Shown: piece by piece, positions 58,725 through 64,000 of the stretch
Layout of the letters: each line of letters begins with the position of its first letter
Numbering within the stretch: position 1 is the stretch's first letter
From: Oscillospiraceae bacterium
Lineage (GTDB): Bacteria; Bacillota; Clostridia; Oscillospirales; Oscillospiraceae
Direction of reading: 5' to 3'
DNA length: 64,000 bases
Assembly: GCA_910575815.1 (NCBI GenBank)
Contig: CAJTFN010000011.1
Location: forward strand, 1 to 64,000
Notes under the pieces: generated by a model
The model's database searches: none
Told to the model about the DNA's origin: nothing
The model's input: the letters and a program-made list of their open reading frames with translations, nothing else
Position numbers and translations under genes: made by a program

Positions 58725-61160
58725 ATGGAGACCGCGTCCATTGTAAAAGTGGCGGTCAGCGCCGCGCCCTATTCCATCGATAAACCCTATGATTACCTGG
58801 TGCCGGAGGACTTAGAAGCCCAAGCGGTTCCCGGCGTCCGGGTCACCGTGCCCTTTGGCCGGGGGAACCGGCCGTCCGAGGGAATGATTCTGGCAAAGAG
58901 CCAGGGAAAAAAGTCTCCGGGGTTGAAGGGCCTCTCCGCCGTCCTGGACCGGGAACCTGTGCTGAACGCCTCCGGGCTGGCCCTGGCGCTTTGGATGCGC
59001 CAACGGTATTTCTGCACCATGTTTGAGGCGGTGAAAGCTATTTTGCCCGCCGGGCTCTGGTACCGGCTTCAGGAGCTCTGGCGGCTTCAAGGGGATCTGG
59101 AGCCGGAGGCGGCCCAGGCTGCCGCCGGAAACGTCCGTCATGGAACGGAAGTTCTGGAAACCCTGGTTCGCCTGGGCGGCAGCGCCGGGCTGGAGGTTTT
59201 GCGGGAGGCTCACGGAGAAGGGGTCCTCCCCATTCTCCGGGCTCTGGAACAGGCGGGAGTCCTTTGGCATGAGACAGCGGCGAAGCAGAAGATTTCCGAC
59301 AAAACCCGCCGTATGGCGGAGCTGGCGCTCAGTGCCGAGGAGGCTCTGGCCCTGACGGAGGGGAAGCGCCATTCGGCCCGCTATGAGGTGGTTAAGCTGC
59401 TGGCGGGAGCGGGGAAGACCTCTTGCAGCGACATTCTCTATTTTACCGGCGTTTCCATGCGGACCCTTCGGAACATGGAACGGGCGGGGCTGCTGGTTTT
59501 TTCCCAGGCGGAGGAGCTGCGCCTGCCTCCTCCGGCCAGTGTGGAGCCGGGACCACCCATTGTGCTAAACGAGGAGCAGCAGACGGCCTTTTCCCAGCTG
59601 CTCGCCCTGGCGGACCAGGGCCGGGCCTCCGGGGCGTTGCTGCGGGGGGTCACGGGAAGCGGGAAGACCCAGGTCTATTTGCGGCTGGTTCAGGAAATAC
59701 TGGCCAGAGGGAAAACCGCCATGGTTCTGGTGCCGGAGATTGTGCTGACACCTCAGATGATGGGCAAATTCTCCGCCTATTTTGGCGCGGACGTGGCCAT
59801 GCTCCACAGCGGATTGCGAATGACGGAGCGCTACGATCAGTGGAAGCGTATCCGCCGGGGCGAAGTCCGGGTGGTACTGGGGACCCGTTCCGCCATTTTC
59901 GCCCCCCTGGAACATCTGGGAGTCATCATTCTGGACGAGGAGCAGGAGGGGAGCTATCAATCGGAAAATCCGCCACGGTATCACACCCGGGACGTGGCCA
60001 AATATCTCTGCGCCCGGGATGGGGCCCTGCTGGTCCTGGGCTCCGCCACGCCTTCCATTGAGACAGCCTGGGCGGCAGAGGCTGGACAGTACCAACAGGC
60101 CCGGCTCCGGAGCCGGTACAACGCCCATCCGTTGCCGCAGGTGTTCATCGCGGACCTCCGCCAGGAGATCCGGGCCGGAAATCCCGGCTTGATCGGAGGG
60201 GATCTGCGGCGGGAGCTGGAGAGGAATTTGGAGCGGGGAGAGCAGAGTATTCTGTTTCTGAACCGCCGGGGCAGCAGCCGGATGCTGCTGTGCGGGGAGT
60301 GCGGCCACGTGCCGGAGTGTCCCCGGTGCAGCGCGCCTTTGACCTTCCACTCCGCCAATGGGCGATTGATGTGCCATTACTGCGGCCACTCCCAGCGAAG
60401 CTTTGACTCCTGCCCGGAGTGCGGAGGCATCATGAAGCACGTGGGCAGCGGTACGCAGAAGGTGGAAGAGGAGCTGACGGAGCTGTTTCCCCAGGCGGGC
60501 ATCTTGCGTATGGACGCGGACACCGCGGCGGGGGGCCACGAGGCGCTGCTGCGCCGCTTTGAAAAAGAGCGGATTCCCATTCTGCTGGGGACCCAAATGG
60601 TGGCCAAGGGCCTGGACTTTGAAAACGTGACCCTCGTGGGGGTACTGGCCGCGGACCTCTCGCTGTATTTGGAAAATTACCGGGCGTCAGAGCGGACCTT
60701 CAGCCTGCTGACCCAGGTAGTGGGCCGGGCGGGCCGGGGAGGAAAGGCCGGACGGGCTGTGATTCAGACCTACACGCCGGAAAACGACGTGATCCAGTGC
60801 GCCGCCCGGCAGGATTACGACCGCTTTTATGAGAGTGAAATTCAAATGCGCCGTCTACGGCGGCTTCCGCCCTTTGCAGACCTGTTCACCATCACCATTT
60901 CCGGCGCGGACGAGGGCGCCGTTTTGCGTGCGGCGGTGAATGTGCGGGACACACTCCGGCGCTGGGGAAATGAGGAGGTCCTGGGCCCCGCGCCTGCGCC
61001 GGTACTGAAAGTCAACAACCGCTACCGTTACCGTGTGCTGCTGGTGGGCAGGAACGACAAGCGCACCCGGGAGGAGATTGGTGGACTGCTGCGGGCCTTT
61101 GCCGGGGACAGCGCCAATCGTGGGTTTAATATTTTCGCGGAGTGCAACGCCGCAGAGTAG
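58725..61160 (+). CDS. priA: Primosomal protein N' (helicase PriA)
   Basis: 811 residues. N-terminal 3'-DNA-binding domain (YSIDKPYDYLVPEDLEAQA), winged helix, helicase core with Walker A LLRGVTGSGKTQVYL, a DEEQ motif (VIILDEEQEGSY, where many PriA have DEEH), zinc-binding cysteines (CGECGHVPECPRCS, CHYCGHSQRSFDSCPECGG) and motif VI VVGRAGRGGKAG. Restarts stalled replication forks. Confidence 0.95.
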   Translation: METASIVKVAVSAAPYSIDKPYDYLVPEDLEAQAVPGVRVTVPFGRGNRPSEGMILAKSQGKKSPGLKGLSAVLDREPVLNASGLALALWMRQRYFCTMFEAVKAILPAGLWYRLQELWRLQGDLEPEAAQAAAGNVRHGTEVLETLVRLGGSAGLEVLREAHGEGVLPILRALEQAGVLWHETAAKQKISDKTRRMAELALSAEEALALTEGKRHSARYEVVKLLAGAGKTSCSDILYFTGVSMRTLRNMERAGLLVFSQAEELRLPPPASVEPGPPIVLNEEQQTAFSQLLALADQGRASGALLRGVTGSGKTQVYLRLVQEILARGKTAMVLVPEIVLTPQMMGKFSAYFGADVAMLHSGLRMTERYDQWKRIRRGEVRVVLGTRSAIFAPLEHLGVIILDEEQEGSYQSENPPRYHTRDVAKYLCARDGALLVLGSATPSIETAWAAEAGQYQQARLRSRYNAHPLPQVFIADLRQEIRAGNPGLIGGDLRRELERNLERGEQSILFLNRRGSSRMLLCGECGHVPECPRCSAPLTFHSANGRLMCHYCGHSQRSFDSCPECGGIMKHVGSGTQKVEEELTELFPQAGILRMDADTAAGGHEALLRRFEKERIPILLGTQMVAKGLDFENVTLVGVLAADLSLYLENYRASERTFSLLTQVVGRAGRGGKAGRAVIQTYTPENDVIQCAARQDYDRFYESEIQMRRLRRLPPFADLFTITISGADEGAVLRAAVNVRDTLRRWGNEEVLGPAPAPVLKVNNRYRYRVLLVGRNDKRTREEIGGLLRAFAGDSANRGFNIFAECNAAE

Positions 61161-61170
61161 GAGGTTCAAT

Positions 61171-61671
61171 ATGGCATTGCGTAAAATCGTGGAGCAGGGA
61201 GAGGACTGTTTAAACAAGGTCTGCCGTCCGGTGACGGAATTCAACGCCCGCCTCCACGCGCTGATGGACGATCTGCTGGAAACGCTGACCGAGGCCGGAG
61301 GGGCGGGACTGGCCGCCCCACAAGTGGGCGTTCTCCGCCGGGCCTGTGTAGTCATGGATGAGGAGACCGAGGAATTTGTCGAGCTGATAAATCCGGTCAT
61401 CATCGCCCAGAGCGGCGAACAGACTGGCCCCGAGGGCTGCCTCAGTGTTCCCGGGAAGTGGGGGCTGGTGACTCGCCCCGACTATGTCCGGGTCCGGGCG
61501 CAGGACCGGAACGGAAACTGGTTTGAAATCGAGGGGGAGCATCTGACCGCCCGCTGCTACTGCCATGAGCTGGAGCATCTGGACGGCCACCTCTACACGG
61601 AGCACATCGACCGTTTCCTGACCGACGAGGAAGTGGAGGCCTATTTCAGCCAGGAAGAGGAGGAAGCCTGA
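61171..61671 (+). CDS. def: Peptide deformylase
   Basis: 166 residues. Motif 1 GAGLAAPQVGVLRR, motif 2 EGCLSVPG, motif 3 HELEHLDGHL (the usual form is HEXDH; Glu replaces Asp in the fourth position here). Removes formyl from new proteins. Overlaps fmt by one base. Confidence 0.93.
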   Translation: MALRKIVEQGEDCLNKVCRPVTEFNARLHALMDDLLETLTEAGGAGLAAPQVGVLRRACVVMDEETEEFVELINPVIIAQSGEQTGPEGCLSVPGKWGLVTRPDYVRVRAQDRNGNWFEIEGEHLTARCYCHELEHLDGHLYTEHIDRFLTDEEVEAYFSQEEEEA

Positions 61672-62591
61672 TGCGGATTCTCTTTATGGGCACGCCGGAC
61701 TTTGCCGTGGCCTCCCTTCGGCGTTTGGTGGAAGACGGACACGAAATTTGCGGCGTGTTCACTCAGCCGGACAAGCCTAAAAATCGCGGACATAAGCGGA
61801 TGCCAACGCCTGTAAAGGAATATGCCCTGACAAAAAGCCTGGAGGTCCACCAGCCTGCTTCCCTGCGGGATGATGCCTGTTTGGAGCTGGCGCGGTCCTT
61901 GGAGCCAGAGCTGATTGTGGTGGCGGCCTATGGGAAACTGCTTCCGGAAGCACTTTTGACCGTGCCGCCTCTGGGCTCTGTCAACGTCCACTCGTCGCTG
62001 CTGCCCAAGTACCGGGGAGCGGCGCCCATCAACTGGGCCGTGCTGAACGGGGAGACCGTCACCGGCGTCTCCATCATGTACATGGCCCGGGAGCTGGACG
62101 CGGGGGATGTCATTTTGCAAAAATCCACCCCCATTGGCGAGACGGAGGACGCCCAGGCCCTCACCGCCCGGTTGGCGGAGCTGGGGGCGGAGGCCCTATC
62201 GGAAGCGGTCAGAGCCCTGGCCAATGGAACAGCTTCCCCCACGCCCCAGGACCATGCCCAGCACACCTACGCGCCGATGCTGGGAAAGGATTTGTCCCCC
62301 GTGGACTGGACCCGATCCGCTCATGAGATCAGCTGTCAGGTCCGTGGCCTGATTCCCTGGCCCTGCGCCACGACAACGGTCATCAGCGGGGAGGAGATGA
62401 AGCTCTATGCCGTCCAGGAGACCGGAGAGGCCACCACGGCCCGTCCTGGCACGGTGGTGGCGGCGGGGAAGCCTGGCATCGACATCGCCTGCGGCGATGG
62501 CACGGTTCTCCGGGTGACGGAGCTTCAGGCCAAAGGCGGAAAGCGCATGGCCGCCGCCGCTTATTTATTGGGACATCCCATTCAATGCTAA
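61671..62591 (+). CDS. fmt: Methionyl-tRNA formyltransferase
   Basis: 306 residues. ILFMGTPDFAVASLRRL, catalytic SSLLPKYRGAAPINWAVLNG, and MARELDAGDVI with the C-terminal domain GKDLSPVDW. Adds formyl to initiator Met-tRNA. Confidence 0.96.
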   Translation: MRILFMGTPDFAVASLRRLVEDGHEICGVFTQPDKPKNRGHKRMPTPVKEYALTKSLEVHQPASLRDDACLELARSLEPELIVVAAYGKLLPEALLTVPPLGSVNVHSSLLPKYRGAAPINWAVLNGETVTGVSIMYMARELDAGDVILQKSTPIGETEDAQALTARLAELGAEALSEAVRALANGTASPTPQDHAQHTYAPMLGKDLSPVDWTRSAHEISCQVRGLIPWPCATTTVISGEEMKLYAVQETGEATTARPGTVVAAGKPGIDIACGDGTVLRVTELQAKGGKRMAAAAYLLGHPIQC

Positions 62592-62606
62592 ATTTCGAGG
62601 GTGCTT

Positions 62607-63353
62607 ATGCCGTATTATTATGGTGGCTATGGTGATTTCCTGGCCAATAACATCTATGTTCTGCTGCTGATTCCGGTGATGATTCTGTCCCTCTGGGCAC
62701 AGGCCCAGGTCAGCGGGAATTTTAAAAAATACAGCCGGGTTTCTAACCGCCGCCATCTCACCGGCGCTCAGGCGGCGGAGGCCGTGCTGCGGGCCAACGG
62801 GGTCTATGACGTTAAAATTACCTCCACCTGGGGAGAACTGACGGATCACTATGACCCCAGAGATAATACAATTCGCCTTTCCCAATCCGTCTACTCCGCC
62901 ACGACGGTGGCGGCGGTGGGCGTGGCGGCCCATGAGGCGGGGCACGCTGTTCAGTACGCCGTGGGATACGCGCCCATCCGTCTGCGGAGCGCCATTGTGC
63001 CCCTGACAAACCTGGGATCCCGGTGTTCTATGATTCTGCTGCTCGCTGGACTGCTGCTGTATAGCCAGAGCCTCTTTTTGGTGGGCATTGTGCTCTTTTC
63101 CCTGACCACGTTCTTCCAGCTGGTAACCCTGCCGGTGGAGTTCAACGCCTCCCGCCGGGCTCTGGAGACCATCCAGGACCGGGGGCTGCTGGACGGCGAG
63201 GAGCTGGCCGGGGCCCGAAAGGTCCTTCGGGCGGCGGCGCTGACCTATGTGGCGGCGCTGCTGATGTCCGCCTTGCAATTGCTGCGCTATGTATTAATCT
63301 TTTTGGGCCGGAATGGCCGCAGTGACGGCCGCCGGGGCGGAGGCCGGGGATGA
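62607..63353 (+). CDS. Zinc metallopeptidase, YugP-like membrane protein
   Basis: 248 residues from ATG 62607 (CGAGGGTGCTT upstream). Zinc motif AAHEAGHAVQYA (HEXXH) at about residue 109; membrane segments at about 15-32, 140-160, 162-180 and 220-237. N-terminal Tyr/Gly-rich start (PYYYGGYGDF). Typical neighbour of fmt and rsmB in Clostridia; the substrate is unknown. Confidence 0.93.
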   Translation: MPYYYGGYGDFLANNIYVLLLIPVMILSLWAQAQVSGNFKKYSRVSNRRHLTGAQAAEAVLRANGVYDVKITSTWGELTDHYDPRDNTIRLSQSVYSATTVAAVGVAAHEAGHAVQYAVGYAPIRLRSAIVPLTNLGSRCSMILLLAGLLLYSQSLFLVGIVLFSLTTFFQLVTLPVEFNASRRALETIQDRGLLDGEELAGARKVLRAAALTYVAALLMSALQLLRYVLIFLGRNGRSDGRRGGGRG

Positions 63354-64000
63354 GCGCCCGGAAGGAAGCCCTGGCGGTGCTGGCCGCCTGCCGGGCGAGG
63401 GGCGCTTGGGCGGACGCCTCCCTCCACGCCCGCCTGAGAGGTCTGTCTCCCGCAGACGCGGGCCTTTGCAGCCGCATCGTATACGGCGTGCTCCAGAACG
63501 AGACCTTGCTGGACTTCTACCTCTCCGGCTTCTGTTCCCAGAAGCTGGATCACCTCCAGCCACCGCTGGCGGACATTCTGCGCATAGGGGCTTATCAGAT
63601 TCTGTTTCTGGACCGGGTGCCGGACAGCGCAGCGGTTCACACATCGGTCGAGTTGGCCAAGGGCGCGGGAAGGGGAACGGCGGCAGGGCTGGTCAACGCG
63701 GTTCTCCGGCGGCTCTGCCGGGAGAAGGAAACCCTTCCCGCCATTCCGGACCGGGACGAGGTCCGGTATCTCTCTATACGCTACAGCCACCCCAAATGGC
63801 TGGTGAAGAGGCTATTGGCCCTGTTGGGCCGGGAGGGGGCGGAGGCGTTTTTGGTCAGCAGTAACGCACAGCCCCTCGCTGCCGCCCAGGTGAACGTCGG
63901 TTGCTGCACAGTGGAAAGCGCGGCGGAGGCTTTGGAAAAAGAGGGCGTTCAGGCGGAGCGCCACCCTTGGCTGCCGGACTGCCTGCTGCTGCAAGGCACA
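63350..64000 (+). CDS. rsmB: 16S rRNA (cytosine(967)-C5)-methyltransferase RsmB (partial)
   Basis: ATG 63350 overlaps the metallopeptidase stop by 4 bases and the frame is open to the window edge (217 codons). The N-terminal NusB-like domain is complete: GLCSRIVYGVLQNETLLDFY, LQPPLADILRIGAYQILFLD, VELAKGAGRGTAAGLVNAVL. YSHPKWLVKRLL marks the link to the methyltransferase domain, which lies outside the window. Confidence 0.92.
   Translation, partial: MSARKEALAVLAACRARGAWADASLHARLRGLSPADAGLCSRIVYGVLQNETLLDFYLSGFCSQKLDHLQPPLADILRIGAYQILFLDRVPDSAAVHTSVELAKGAGRGTAAGLVNAVLRRLCREKETLPAIPDRDEVRYLSIRYSHPKWLVKRLLALLGREGAEAFLVSSNAQPLAAAQVNVGCCTVESAAEALEKEGVQAERHPWLPDCLLLQGT

Noticed and set aside
1..64000. 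tRNA, rRNA and CRISPR arrays
   Set aside because: I looked for T-arm-like GGTTCRA motifs with paired arms, rRNA core sequences and evenly spaced long repeats, and found none; the only regular repeats are the short arrays listed.

Overview
The window looks like chromosome from a GC-rich, anaerobic, spore-forming member of the Clostridia, probably Oscillospiraceae. The grounds are the complete spoIIIAA-AH operon, a SigH-like sigma factor, a SpoIIM-like protein, YlxR-free Clostridia-type gene orders such as yicC-remA-gmk-rpoZ-priA-def-fmt, an IspH-S1 fusion protein and a CoA-transferase that closely resembles butyryl-CoA:acetate CoA-transferase. The standard code reads cleanly throughout. I see no tRNA, rRNA or CRISPR array. 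The genus cannot be fixed from sequence reading alone.

Layout. Positions 1-5.3 kb are the right end of a prophage: a lysis module (two small membrane proteins, an LLH-type holin, a CHAP endolysin, a small HTH protein) with a probable type I toxin-antitoxin unit inside it, then five unrecognised accessory genes, ending inside the 5' part of a broken host gene that resembles a small spore-coat-like family. Positions 5.7-9.5 kb hold a GNAT acetyltransferase, yajC, a TIGR04086-like membrane protein, a SpoIIM-like protein and xerD (with an apparent ACG start). Positions 9.5-14.5 kb form a catabolic locus: aminotransferase, GntP-family permease and amidohydrolase on the minus strand, divergent from a YheO/DauR-like regulator. 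Positions 14.6-15.5 kb carry a DUF2975/HTH pair. Positions 15.5-18.9 kb are a decayed small mobile element resembling an inovirus-like or rolling-circle element, broken by an IS30-family insertion sequence and rich in hairpins.

From 18.9 kb the window is mostly chromosomal core: ruvC-ruvA-(small membrane gene)-ruvB, an AAA ATPase, an SdpI-like protein, glmM, sigH, a zinc-ribbon protein, trmK-Nif3-yebC, an ECF sigma/anti-sigma pair, and a small HTH/membrane pair. The spoIIIAA-AH operon (32.2-36.9 kb) makes the forespore-mother cell channel. It is followed by an Asp23 protein, nusB, xseA-xseB, a prenyl synthase, an acetyltransferase, an RpiR regulator, a BaiN-like flavoprotein, cmk, plsC and ispH-rpsA.

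The last part holds the CoA-transferase (47.3 kb), carD, ispD-ispF, a DUF3343 protein with a cysteine-desulfurase-like enzyme, cdaA-cdaR (c-di-AMP synthesis), an RseC-like protein, DUF5685 and J-domain proteins, then yicC-remA-gmk-rpoZ-priA-def-fmt, a zinc metallopeptidase and the start of rsmB, which runs off the window. Isoprenoid genes (ispH, ispD, ispF, prenyl synthase) are spread over 10 kb rather than held in one operon.
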